From assembly GCA_017550445.1 (NCBI GenBank), contig JAFZOV010000129.1, forward strand, positions 1 to 31,546: DNA of 31,546 nucleotides, read 5' to 3'. Shown one piece after another: positions 1-7,416 of this stretch; positions within the stretch are counted from its first letter, which is position 1, and each line of letters opens with the position of its first letter. A program made the translations under genes and the position numbers. The notes under the pieces were generated by a model. The model was given only the letters and a program-made list of their open reading frames with translations. It ran no database searches and was not told where the DNA came from. Source of the stretch: Fibrobacter sp. GTDB taxonomy: Bacteria > Fibrobacterota > Fibrobacteria > Fibrobacterales > Fibrobacteraceae.

Positions 1-482
1 CGCTTGACGACGACAACGCGATCTACAGTTTCCACATCTACACGCCGGTTACGTTCACGCACCAAGGTGCGGCATGGATCAACGATCCGTTCTTCAAGAT
101 TGAACGCCCGTGGCCGGGCGACTACGCCGCACCCGAACAGGGCGGCACCACCCGCCTCGACGTGGAATACGGCAAGTGGGACAAGGCTCGCCTGCAAGAA
201 AGCATTCAGAACGCGCTCGACTTCCGCGCAAAGTACGATTTGCCGGTCGCCTGCAACGAGTTCGGCGTGTACGTTCAGGTGCCGAGAAAGTACCAGCTCG
301 CCTGGATGCGCGACTTCATGGAAATTCTGCGCGATGCCGATGTGGGCTACAGCTACTGGAACTACAAGAACCTGGACTTCGGTCTCGTTTCTAAGGGCGA
401 ATCACTGCACCAGAACCTGAAGCAGTACGACAATCCGGAAAGGCTCGACAACGAGCTGATGGAACTGCTGAGCAAGGGCTAA
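1..482 (+). CDS. GH5-family glycoside hydrolase (cellulase-like), C-terminal part, truncated by window edge
   Basis: The reading frame is open from base 3, with no start in the window, and ends with TAA at 480-482, so only the last ~159 residues are seen. The fragment contains YSFHIYTPVTFTHQGAAW near its start and later NEFGVYV, in which the Glu is the expected catalytic nucleophile of glycoside hydrolase family 5 (clan GH-A). It ends with a WNYKNLDFGL stretch typical of the last beta-strand/loop of GH5 cellulases. The Met at 162 is internal, because homologous sequence continues upstream of it. The family hydrolyses beta-1,4-glucans or related plant polysaccharides and is usually secreted; the signal peptide would lie outside the window. 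No carbohydrate-binding module or secretion tail follows the catalytic domain. The subfamily cannot be decided from this piece. Confidence 0.85.
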   Translation, partial: LDDDNAIYSFHIYTPVTFTHQGAAWINDPFFKIERPWPGDYAAPEQGGTTRLDVEYGKWDKARLQESIQNALDFRAKYDLPVACNEFGVYVQVPRKYQLAWMRDFMEILRDADVGYSYWNYKNLDFGLVSKGESLHQNLKQYDNPERLDNELMELLSKG

Positions 483-502
483 CGCCTACGCCCCTACGGG
501 GC

Positions 503-631
503 TAGTTACTAGTTATTAGTTACTAGTTATAGATTTCATAAAAAAAAGTCCGCTTATGCGGACTTTCTCTTTTATAGACAGAAATACTTAGAACTAGTAA
601 CTCGGAACTTAGAACTGCGGCGAAGCCGCAA
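503..631. repeat. Intergenic repeat region: 14-bp tandem duplication, flanking inverted arms and a GC hairpin
   Basis: TAGTTACTAGTTAT occurs twice in tandem (503-516 and 517-530). An inverted copy of its core lies on the other side of the terminator: AGTTACTAGTT at 518-528 and AACTAGTAACT at 592-602. A further short dyad TGCGGC-GAA-GCCGCA lies at 616-630, directly after the stop of the DksA-like gene on the minus strand. The stretch has no coding capacity. It separates two convergent genes and may be a dispersed genomic repeat; one window cannot show copy number. Confidence 0.6.
541..573. terminator. Bidirectional intrinsic terminator between the GH5 gene and the DksA-like gene
   Basis: A perfect 9-bp stem AAAGTCCGC (545-553) / GCGGACTTT (558-566) closes a TTAT loop. 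It has an A-run on the left and a T-rich run (TTTCTCTTTT) on the right, so it can terminate both the plus-strand hydrolase and the minus-strand DksA-like gene that converge here. Confidence 0.85.
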
Positions 632-1102
632 TTACTTACCGGCAGCGCGTTTCTGCATTTCACGGCGCTGGGCTTCGGCAAGCATACGGGCCATTTCAAG
701 GCGGCTGTCTTCCTTTTCCTTGCGCTTGGTTTCTTCCTTACAGTTCACGCACTTGGTAGCTGTAGGCACGGCAATCAGGCGGGCCTTGGGAATCAGTTCG
801 CCGCACACCTTGCAGATACCGAAGGTACCCTTCTTGATGCGCTTGAGAGCCTCTTCCAGATACACCAGATACTTGCCTTCGCGGGCGGCCAAGGAGAAGT
901 TCGTTTCCAGGGCATTATAGTCGGTTGCAAGGTCAGCACTGTTGGATTCGCCACCTTCACCCGCCTGCGCCTGATTCTTGAACGTTTCGGTCTTGTCAAA
1001 GTCGGTCTGGGCCGTAACAATCTGTCTACGTTTTTCAATCAACATATCCTCAAAGAACTTGAGGTCAGCATCGCTCATCTTTACAGGTTTCTTTTCAGCC
1101 AT
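632..1102 (-). CDS. DksA/TraR family C4 zinc-finger transcription factor
   Basis: A 156-residue protein of DksA size. The first half is a charged helical region (a long EKRR...EEALKRIKKG coiled coil). A C4 zinc finger follows, with C97-x2-C100 and C118-x2-C121, in the CxxCGELIPKARLIAVPTATKC context typical of DksA. Acidic residues near 57-61 (ADLATD) lie where DksA carries its coiled-coil tip. DksA-type proteins bind RNA polymerase in the secondary channel and act with ppGpp. I chose the ATG at 1102 because AAGGAG lies 6 nt upstream; a longer form from 1141 has no such site. It is the last gene of the rpoN-cluster direction, 84 bp after the MCE gene, so it may also have its own promoter. The lysine/arginine-rich C-terminal tail is longer than usual. 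Confidence 0.88.
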   Translation of the reverse strand: MAEKKPVKMSDADLKFFEDMLIEKRRQIVTAQTDFDKTETFKNQAQAGEGGESNSADLATDYNALETNFSLAAREGKYLVYLEEALKRIKKGTFGICKVCGELIPKARLIAVPTATKCVNCKEETKRKEKEDSRLEMARMLAEAQRREMQKRAAGK

Positions 1103-1186
1103 GGTTTTCTCCTTGGTTGCGATTAAACTCGTTTGTACCAATAAACTGATAAATAACTTTTTTTTTCGGAAAAGGGTAAACTTTTT

Positions 1187-2104
1187 TTAAAAAATATCAA
1201 CATTAATGTCCAAGCCGTTCTTTTTGATGTCTTCTAGCAGCGCATTGACATCCAAAAGCAGCTTGTCCAGCTCATTGTTGATGGGCGACGTCAAATCCAT
1301 GACAAGCCCTGCGGAGTTGTCCCCCTCCATTAGCTTACCCAAAACCGTATTGGACTGGTCCTTGAGCCTCTTGACCGATTCCAGCAACAAGCGGGTGCGG
1401 TCAACCAAAGCATTCAGATCGCGGATCCTGACGGCCCCGTTCTTGGCTATGACTTCCAGAGCAGCCTGCGCATTCCCCAAGCTTTGGTCGCATTTTTCAA
1501 GAAGCGACTCCACCTCGGTTTTCCAGCTATTCACATTCACGCGGCTCTTGTAGACCACGTTCTTGGCCTTCTTAGACACTCGCTGAATTTGCACACCGGT
1601 CTCGCCGTCCGAAAGCGAATCCATCACCGAACGGACAGAATCCTTCAGTTCGCCCAAGTCTGCAATAATGGAGCCCAGCTTTCTGCCGAAGCCGCTCAGA
1701 CCTTCGTCAAAGTGACCGACCAGCGTGTCGCCGTCATGGACCAATTCCTTGGAATCGCCAGTCAAAATGCAAACTTCACGCTCGCCCATAAGGCCCGCAG
1801 TAATCAGGCGAAATTCCGAATTTCGCGGGACCTTCGTTTCTGCAAGAACGCGAACCGTCACATAGACGGCATCGTCAGTAAGTTCCACCTTGGTAATTTC
1901 GCCACGCTTAATGCCGCGCACCTTGACCAGGTTTCCCGGAGAAAGGGTTCCCACGGCATCGAACGAAACCACAAAAGAAAAGCGCTCGTGATACGGACTG
2001 GCCGGATGTAAAAAGAACCATGCCGCCGAACATGACGTCACGAGAATGACGAACACGATAAACGGCAAAAGGTTCTCTTTAATGCGTTTTACGACCCTAT
2101 TCAT
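1187..2104 (-). CDS. MCE/MlaD-family protein, membrane-anchored with long helical tail
   Basis: A 305-residue protein with one N-terminal membrane segment at about residues 13-32. A single MCE domain at about 40-115 follows (FSFVVSFDAVGTLSPGNLVKVRGIKRGEITKVEL), then a long, probably helical or coiled-coil C-terminal region. MCE proteins form hexameric rings that carry phospholipids between inner and outer membrane; MlaD (shorter, ~180 residues) is the best known. The long tail resembles tube-forming MCE proteins. The start overlaps the end of hprK by 8 bp and has no Shine-Dalgarno site, which suggests translational coupling. No MlaE permease or MlaF ATPase is in the window, so partners must be encoded elsewhere. 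Confidence 0.85.
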   Translation of the reverse strand: MNRVVKRIKENLLPFIVFVILVTSCSAAWFFLHPASPYHERFSFVVSFDAVGTLSPGNLVKVRGIKRGEITKVELTDDAVYVTVRVLAETKVPRNSEFRLITAGLMGEREVCILTGDSKELVHDGDTLVGHFDEGLSGFGRKLGSIIADLGELKDSVRSVMDSLSDGETGVQIQRVSKKAKNVVYKSRVNVNSWKTEVESLLEKCDQSLGNAQAALEVIAKNGAVRIRDLNALVDRTRLLLESVKRLKDQSNTVLGKLMEGDNSAGLVMDLTSPINNELDKLLLDVNALLEDIKKNGLDINVDIF

Positions 2105-3128
2105 AGTAAGACCAATTTTGATTGTCGAAATCTAATAAATCATCGACATACTCGCCCTTGGCCTTGGCCTTAATCTTTTGCATTAAGGACTCATTGAAGT
2201 CCTGAGCCACGTTTTGACCGCTATATTTCATCAAGGTATTCATGGCAATGACCTCGGAAATCACGGTCAGGTTCTTGCCGGGAGCCACAGGAATGACCAC
2301 TTTGGGAATTTTCACCCCCATCACTTCTTCTTCCTGCTCGTTAAGCCCGGTACGGTCGTAGCCGCCGTCGCGGTGCCACTGTTGCAGTTCCACGATGGTT
2401 TCAATCTTTTTCACCTTGCGAATCGCGTGGATACCGAACATGGCACGGATATCGAGGATACCCACACCGCGAATTTCCATGTGGTGCTTGATAAGCGGGT
2501 CCGGACGGCCGATAATGGCACGGCCCACATTACTGATGTGAACCACGTCGTCAGCCACCATGCGGTGTCCACTTTCTACAAGGTCCAGCACGCATTCGGA
2601 CTTACCCACGTTGCTGTCGCCCACATAGAGCATGCCCACACCGTAAACGTCCACGAGGCTTCCGTGAATAATGGCATGGGGAGCGAAGAATTCTTCCAAG
2701 ATACGCTGGGCGATCTTGTTGAACTCGTAAGTGTGGAGCGTGGTAGAAAACAGGGGGATTCCCAAGCGCTCGCACATGGCTCGAAGCTCTGGATGAGGCA
2801 TCTGGGAGTGGGTCACCACCCACATGGGCGCCTTGAATACAGACAAATTCTCAAAAACTTTTGCACGGCCTTCGGGGCCAATAGATTCCAGGTAGTTCCA
2901 TTCAGTGTGCCCAATCACCTGAATCTGCTGGGAGCTGTAAACCTTGGTAAAGCCCGCCATGGCAAGGCCAGGCCTGTTAATGCCGCTTTCGGCAATGGGG
3001 GCATCCAGGGTCGATTCCGAAGAATGGCAAGCCATTTGCAGGTCCTTGCCATAATGCAAAAAAAAGTCCCGCACCAGGAGACGTTCCCGGTGCAGGATCT
3101 TGATGTCTTTTAATCTTGACTCAGCCAC
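2097..3128 (-). CDS. hprK: HPr kinase/phosphorylase
   Basis: A 343-residue bifunctional serine kinase/phosphorylase homologue. The Walker A loop reads GDSNVGKSE at 170-178, preceded by the conserved IHGSLVDVYG block (His155). The C-terminal family signature MEIRGVGILDIR lies at 217-228. In Firmicutes HPrK phosphorylates HPr on a serine and controls carbon metabolism; in Gram-negative bacteria it is commonly found, as here, next to rpoN and hpf. The start is GTG at 3128, 12 nt after the hpf stop. The length is slightly above the usual ~310-320. No PTS gene is seen in the window, so its substrate here is inferred only from the family. Confidence 0.93.
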   Translation of the reverse strand: MAESRLKDIKILHRERLLVRDFFLHYGKDLQMACHSSESTLDAPIAESGINRPGLAMAGFTKVYSSQQIQVIGHTEWNYLESIGPEGRAKVFENLSVFKAPMWVVTHSQMPHPELRAMCERLGIPLFSTTLHTYEFNKIAQRILEEFFAPHAIIHGSLVDVYGVGMLYVGDSNVGKSECVLDLVESGHRMVADDVVHISNVGRAIIGRPDPLIKHHMEIRGVGILDIRAMFGIHAIRKVKKIETIVELQQWHRDGGYDRTGLNEQEEEVMGVKIPKVVIPVAPGKNLTVISEVIAMNTLMKYSGQNVAQDFNESLMQKIKAKAKGEYVDDLLDFDNQNWSYYE

Positions 3129-3140
3129 GATATCGTCCGA

Positions 3141-3458
3141 TTATACAACTTCAGACACGGGCTGGGCACGGTGATCGTTCTGCTTGTCGTTTGCCTTCTT
3201 GAGCTGCACCTTGATGCGTTCAAGGGTCACATCCACAGCCTTGCCCATGTTTTCTTCGTCGGCGGAGGCCACTACTTGAGAACCAGTAATATTAACAGTA
3301 ATTTCGCAATGACGCTGATGTTCTACTTCGTGGTCAAGGATAACGGAGGCACTGGTGATATTCGGGTAGAATCGAGCTAATTTATCCATTTCTTCTTGAA
3401 TACGATCCTGAAGTCCGGCAGAAGCATTAAAGTGACGAGCAGAGAACTGAATATCCAT
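3141..3458 (-). CDS. hpf: Ribosome hibernation promoting factor (short HPF/RaiA family)
   Basis: A 105-residue protein with the RaiA/HPF fold pattern: MDIQFSARHFNASAGLQDRI at the start, YPNITSASVILDHE, then HCEITVNITG and a C-terminal helix MGKAVDVTLERIKVQLKK. Its length matches short HPF, without the dimerising C-terminal domain of long HPF. These proteins sit in the 30S decoding channel and silence ribosomes in stationary phase. The ATG at 3458 is chosen because a perfect AAGGAGG site is placed just upstream; a longer frame to 3563 runs through promoter-like AT-rich DNA. It lies between rpoN and hprK, the usual cluster order. Confidence 0.92.
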   Translation of the reverse strand: MDIQFSARHFNASAGLQDRIQEEMDKLARFYPNITSASVILDHEVEHQRHCEITVNITGSQVVASADEENMGKAVDVTLERIKVQLKKANDKQNDHRAQPVSEVV

Positions 3459-3520
3459 AATATTAACCTCCTTAAAAAGGGTTCTTATTTTATTTGCGAA
3501 GCTTTTTGCTCCACGTCTAG

Positions 3521-3549
3521 AGTATATACATCTTTTTTTGTTCAAAAAC
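3521..3549 (-). promoter_or_regulatory. Possible promoter ahead of hpf
   Basis: On the minus strand TATACT (3521-3526) is a good -10-like hexamer, about 60 nt upstream of the hpf ATG. A T-rich, weak -35 region lies around 3541-3549. The 189-bp gap between rpoN and hpf suggests hpf and hprK can be transcribed separately from rpoN. I see no convincing sigma-54 site (TGGC-N8-TTGC) in this gap. Confidence 0.35.
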
Positions 3550-3570
3550 AAAGGGTTTTTCAAAAATTTT

Positions 3571-3598
3571 CAAAAAAACTTATTCCAAGTTGGAATAA
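3571..3598 (-). terminator. Perfect 9-bp inverted repeat followed by T-run, between rpoN and hpf
   Basis: TTATTCCAA (3580-3588), one central base, and TTGGAATAA (3590-3598) form a 19-bp dyad. On the minus strand it is followed by GTTTTTTTG, so it could be a weak AT-rich intrinsic terminator after rpoN. With its single-base centre it could equally be an operator for hpf. A second small dyad (GGCC-6nt-GGCC, about 3611-3624) with a T-run lies closer to the rpoN stop. Confidence 0.45.
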
Positions 3599-3647
3599 TC
3601 ACTAAAAAAGCGGCCAAATTGGGCCAAAAAAGCCTATTTAGGTTATT

Positions 3648-5273
3648 TTAAATAAGCTTCTTGCGTTTGCTGGCGGGTAAAAGGTGCAGCTCTTCTTCGC
3701 GGTACTTTGCCACCGTACGACGAGCCACCTTGATTCCCTGTTCCATCAATTTGTCCGCAATGGCCTGGTCCGAAAGGGGCTTTTTCTTGTCCTCTTCGTC
3801 CACCAGTTTCTTAATGGCGTCCAAAATGGTCGCGGAACTGAGTTCTTCGCCATCGGGAGAAGAATCCTGCTTGACGCCAGAAGTAAAAAACTGCTTGAGT
3901 TCAAAAATGCCGTAAGGCGTATCCACGTACTTGCCGTTCACCGAGCGGTTCACGGTACTCACGTCGCGCTTGATGTCATCGGCAATGTCCTGCTGCACCA
4001 TGGGCTTTAAGAATGCCGGGCCCTTGGTAAAGAAGTCCTTCTGGCGCTTGAAAATGGCCCGCATCACGAGTTCCATAGTCGTGTAGCGGTTATCGAGCGC
4101 CTTGATAAATTCCACCGCCTTGAACAGGTGCGTGCGCACGTAGTCCTTGTCGGACTTGGAAGCACCCTTGTCATCCAAAATGGCCTTGTAGGTCTGGTTG
4201 ACGCGGAGCCTTTTCTGCACCGAGGAACGTACGGATTCCACTTCCATACGGCCATGCTTGTCTACAACCTTCAAGTCGGCGGCAATGGTCTGCACGCGGG
4301 AATTAGAAAGCTGGAATCCCGGATGCGGATTGAGCTTTGCAAAACTAGCTACGGCGCGCTGCACATCTTCGGTAGAAACACCCAAGGCCTTACCGACTTT
4401 TGCGTAACGTAATGCCAGCAAGTCATCGTAACATTTTTCAAGAATCTTGATACCCAGCGGCGGAAATTCCGGGAGCGCGTAGGCCTGAATCAAGAAACAT
4501 TCGCGCTGGTTGCGGGCTCCGATCCCACGCGGGTTAAAGCCCTGCAGCACATGCACCGCCTCGCGCACGGGGAGCGAGCATTCCTCTAACGGAACCTCGT
4601 TACGGAGCATGGATTCAATTTCGTTGATGTAAGGATCCTCGGACAGGCGCAAGGGAGTCTCTTCCAGAGTGGCCTCTTGCAAGAATCCGTTCTCATCCAG
4701 AGAATCAATCAGATACTCCACCAACGAACGGAATTTTTTTTCGGAGCAATTGTTCTGGGCAAGCTGTTCCAGCTGTTCGCGCGTGCCCGACCAGAGCAAA
4801 AGTTGGTCGCGCAACTGATCCTGCAAGCTCTTGCCATGATCCTTAATGGGGCGGTCCCAGTCATCATCGGAATCGTTTCCCACATTCAAGTCCTTGAAGG
4901 GGGCGTCCTCATTCATGGAGCCGTCTTTCAAGTACTGTTCGTAATTGATATCTTCGCCACCGTCCAAAAGGGAGCTGTCGCCCATGGCGCTGTCTTCGAG
5001 ACTGGAATAGTCGCCCGAATCATAATCGTCGAAGTCGTCCTTAACTTCACGCAGTTCCGCACCGGAATCCGGAAGTTCGTCTTCATGGACTTCGCGCTCT
5101 TCCATGGGAGCGGCATCATCCAATTCCAGGAGAGGGTTACTTTCGAGTTCTTCTTTAATGGCGGTATCGAGTTCCAGGGAATTCTTTTGCAAAATGGTGA
5201 CAAACTGCCGAAGCTGGGGCGAGAGATTCTGCTCCAGTCGCTGATTTGTACCTATTTGCAAACCGATATCCAT
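3648..5273 (-). CDS. rpoN: RNA polymerase sigma-54 factor
   Basis: A 541-residue protein with all regions of sigma-54. Region I is Gln/Leu-rich (LSPQLRQFVTILQKNSLELD, then ELESNPLLEL at about residues 20-52). A very acidic region II follows (about 55-145), then the core-binding and HTH regions, and the RpoN box ARRTVAKYR at 517-525, which contacts the -24 element. Sigma-54 directs polymerase to -24/-12 promoters with AAA+ activators. The family's conserved N-terminus begins within the first ~15 residues, so the ATG at 5273 is right, although no Shine-Dalgarno site is visible and a tandem repeat begins 7 nt upstream. It lies between lptB and hpf, as in Proteobacteria. Confidence 0.96.
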   Translation of the reverse strand: MDIGLQIGTNQRLEQNLSPQLRQFVTILQKNSLELDTAIKEELESNPLLELDDAAPMEEREVHEDELPDSGAELREVKDDFDDYDSGDYSSLEDSAMGDSSLLDGGEDINYEQYLKDGSMNEDAPFKDLNVGNDSDDDWDRPIKDHGKSLQDQLRDQLLLWSGTREQLEQLAQNNCSEKKFRSLVEYLIDSLDENGFLQEATLEETPLRLSEDPYINEIESMLRNEVPLEECSLPVREAVHVLQGFNPRGIGARNQRECFLIQAYALPEFPPLGIKILEKCYDDLLALRYAKVGKALGVSTEDVQRAVASFAKLNPHPGFQLSNSRVQTIAADLKVVDKHGRMEVESVRSSVQKRLRVNQTYKAILDDKGASKSDKDYVRTHLFKAVEFIKALDNRYTTMELVMRAIFKRQKDFFTKGPAFLKPMVQQDIADDIKRDVSTVNRSVNGKYVDTPYGIFELKQFFTSGVKQDSSPDGEELSSATILDAIKKLVDEEDKKKPLSDQAIADKLMEQGIKVARRTVAKYREEELHLLPASKRKKLI

Positions 5274-5280
5274 AGAAGAC

Positions 5281-5376
5281 GTAATGTGTAATGTGTAATG
5301 TGAGATGTGGGATGTGAGATGTGGGATGTGGGATGTGGGATTATCATTATCAATTTCACATTACACACTACACATT
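5281..5376. repeat. Low-complexity ATGTG tandem repeat with inverted arm in the rpoN leader
   Basis: From 5281 to about 5341 the plus strand repeats a 7-9-bp unit: GTAATGTGTAATGTGTAATG, then copies of ATGTGAG and ATGTGGG. An inverted counterpart CACATTACACACTACACATT lies at 5357-5376, so the region can fold into an imperfect long hairpin. It fills almost the whole 106-bp gap between the lptB stop side and the rpoN start, where a ribosome-binding site would be expected. Such tracts vary in copy number by slippage. Confidence 0.75.
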
Positions 5377-5379
5377 GTT

Positions 5380-6117
5380 TTATCCTAGACTAAATGAATC
5401 TCCTAAGTAAATGCGGCGGGCTTCGGGGTCATTCGCCAAGTATTCCGACGAGCCTTCGGTCAGCACCTGGCTCTTGTACATGATATAGGCGCGGTCCGTA
5501 ATCGAAAGTGTTTCGCGCACGTTGTGGTCCGTAATCAGGATTCCCATTCCGCGGTCCTTAAGGCCCGAAATAATGGACTGGATATCGGCCACCGCAATGG
5601 GGTCAATGCCGGCAAACGGTTCGTCCAGCAAAAGGAACGAGGGCTCGCTTGCAAGAGCGCGGGCAATTTCAAGGCGACGGCGTTCGCCACCCGAGCAGCT
5701 CATGGACTTGGTCTTGCGGATGTGCGTAATCTTAAATTCTTCAAGCAACTGTTCCAGGCGCATCTTGCGTTCGCGGCGCTTAAGGCCCTGCGTTTCAAGA
5801 ATCGCCATAATGTTATCTTCTACACTGAGCTTGCGGAAAATCGAAGCTTCCTGGGGCAAGTAACCGATGCCGAGGCGCGCACGCTTGTACATGGGCTTGT
5901 CCGTCATCTCGATGTCATCAAGGAAGATGTGCCCCGATTCCGGGCGCACCATTCCCACAATCATGTAGAACGAGGTTGTCTTGCCAGCACCGTTGGGGCC
6001 CAGGAGTCCAACGATTTCGCCCTGGGACACGCGTATAGACACATCGCTCACAACCTGGCGACCGCCATAGACCTTTCTCAGGTGTTCCGTGCGTATGGTA
6101 CTTACGAGATTTTTCAT
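5380..6117 (-). CDS. lptB: LptB, ATPase of the LptBFG lipopolysaccharide/glycolipid extraction transporter
   Basis: A 245-residue stand-alone ABC ATPase. Walker A is GPNGAGKTT at 40-48, the Q-loop Gln is at 89 (YLPQE), the signature is CSGGE at 141-145, Walker B is FLLLDEP at 161-167, and the switch His is 198 (TDHN). The sequence [34 protein letters not shown] is diagnostic of LptB rather than other ATPases. LptB powers LptFG to push LPS or a related glycolipid onto the LptC-LptA bridge. The signature has Cys instead of the common Leu, which is minor. It follows the lptA-like gene by 18 nt. LptF and LptG are not in the window. Confidence 0.95.
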   Translation of the reverse strand: MKNLVSTIRTEHLRKVYGGRQVVSDVSIRVSQGEIVGLLGPNGAGKTTSFYMIVGMVRPESGHIFLDDIEMTDKPMYKRARLGIGYLPQEASIFRKLSVEDNIMAILETQGLKRRERKMRLEQLLEEFKITHIRKTKSMSCSGGERRRLEIARALASEPSFLLLDEPFAGIDPIAVADIQSIISGLKDRGMGILITDHNVRETLSITDRAYIMYKSQVLTEGSSEYLANDPEARRIYLGDSFSLG

Positions 6118-6135
6118 AGACTTTCCAAACCCAAT

Positions 6136-7416
6136 TTACAAATCTTTCGGCTGGTTAGGTTGCTTTCCGCGCATTTTTTTAATTATATCCAAACGGGCTT
6201 TCACCTTTTCTGCGGTAGCCTTGTCGCCTGTATCCACCTTAAGGGAATCCGCCTGCGCCTTTTTGTTGCGCTGTTCCTTTTCCATATCGATGTAGCGACC
6301 GCTAGCCATGGCCGCCGCCCCCAGAAGCTTTAGGGACTTGACCGCATTTTTCTGGGCATCGAACACGATATGGATGGTGTCTCCCATAGCCTCGTTCTTG
6401 CCCGAAACGGAACGATCCTTTTTTACGTAGAAATAGGTGCTTTGGGCTTTGCCCGAAACAATGGCCCGGTCCATTTTGCCCTGGTTAAAGTACAAGTCGA
6501 GCCTGTCGCCGTCCATCAGGTTGCGGTAATCCTTGAGGTCCGTTTCGTAGAAGAAACCCTTGGCGTTCAAGTTCACATAAAGACGTTCGATCTTGTCGTT
6601 GCTGAATTGGGCGTAGAGGGTATCGCCAAAAGCTTCGGTCACGCTGCCGGGTGAGTTTTTCTTGGGCTCCTCTTGCTGAATGCCGTGGGCATTACGAATC
6701 ACCAAGGCCGACTTCAGGGACTTGCCCGTAGAATCCAGAACCAGGAAAATGGAATCGCCCGTAAGGTGGTAATTCTTGAGGTCGCATGTGGGATGTCCCT
6801 TCATGGAGAGCCAGTTGTTCTTGCGGTCAAAGTACCCTGTATCGCAAGTCACCACCATTTCATTCTGCGTGACCTTCACCTGATCGAACGCCTGTGCAAA
6901 GGCATCTTTCTTGTTGTAGATAATGCGCCTCGCAGAAATCGTCACCGTATCGATCTTTCCATTTTTCTGCTTTTCAAACTGATAAAGCTTGGGCTTTTGG
7001 GGCATGGTGAGAATTTCTTTTTCGCGGTCGTATTCCAGATACTCACCGGTAAAAAGGTAAGTGGCAGCCGAATCGCCTGCATGGACATTACCCGACGCCG
7101 TCGCAATGGCATTCTTTTTCTGATACAGGCCGTTTTCGGCTTGAATATAGCCCGAGGGGTGCGTAAAGAGGAATCCGCCATTGCACTGCACTGTTTCGGC
7201 ATTCTTATGCCAAAAGGCGCGTTGCGTACGGAACTGGATGCTGTCGTGGACGAAATGCACTCGCCCTTGCAGCAAGAGCGTTCCGCGCTTGCGGGCGACA
7301 GCAAGGCTGTCGGCATGTTTCATGATCAAGGGCGAGGACTGGGCTGCAGCGCCAGTCGCCAAAAGAGCTACCAGGATGAGCGACAAAAGCCAAATTTTGC
7401 GGGGAACCGATTTCAT
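6136..7416 (-). CDS. lptA: OstA/LptA-like periplasmic protein of LPS transport, enlarged
   Basis: A 426-residue protein with a signal peptide (residues 1 to about 25, WLLSLILVALLATGAAA, cleavage near Ala25-Gln26). The rest is a long series of beta-jellyroll-like strands with OstA features (GNVHAGDSAATYLFTGEYLEYD, TCDTGYFDRKNNW, GDTIHI). It is more than twice the length of E. coli LptA (~185 residues) and resembles the large OstA-like proteins of the Bacteroidota/FCB group. It presumably forms the periplasmic bridge between LptC and LptD. The start overlaps the lptC stop as TAATG, so translation is coupled. The last ~60 residues are Lys-rich and probably disordered. The symbol is given by position and fold and is less certain than for lptB. 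Confidence 0.8.
   Translation of the reverse strand: MKSVPRKIWLLSLILVALLATGAAAQSSPLIMKHADSLAVARKRGTLLLQGRVHFVHDSIQFRTQRAFWHKNAETVQCNGGFLFTHPSGYIQAENGLYQKKNAIATASGNVHAGDSAATYLFTGEYLEYDREKEILTMPQKPKLYQFEKQKNGKIDTVTISARRIIYNKKDAFAQAFDQVKVTQNEMVVTCDTGYFDRKNNWLSMKGHPTCDLKNYHLTGDSIFLVLDSTGKSLKSALVIRNAHGIQQEEPKKNSPGSVTEAFGDTLYAQFSNDKIERLYVNLNAKGFFYETDLKDYRNLMDGDRLDLYFNQGKMDRAIVSGKAQSTYFYVKKDRSVSGKNEAMGDTIHIVFDAQKNAVKSLKLLGAAAMASGRYIDMEKEQRNKKAQADSLKVDTGDKATAEKVKARLDIIKKMRGKQPNQPKDL

Noticed and set aside
2214..3113. 299-residue plus-strand frame opposite hprK
   Set aside because: Antisense shadow: His/Asn/Val-rich composition with no domain, fully inside a clear hprK gene.
3459..3647. Sigma-54 (-24/-12) promoter for hpf
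   Set aside because: No TGGC-N8-TTGC arrangement with correct spacing was found on the minus strand; a TATACT -10-like box fits better.
5281..5376. CRISPR-like array
   Set aside because: The repeat units are only 7-9 bp with no spacers and there are no cas genes, so it is a simple tandem repeat.
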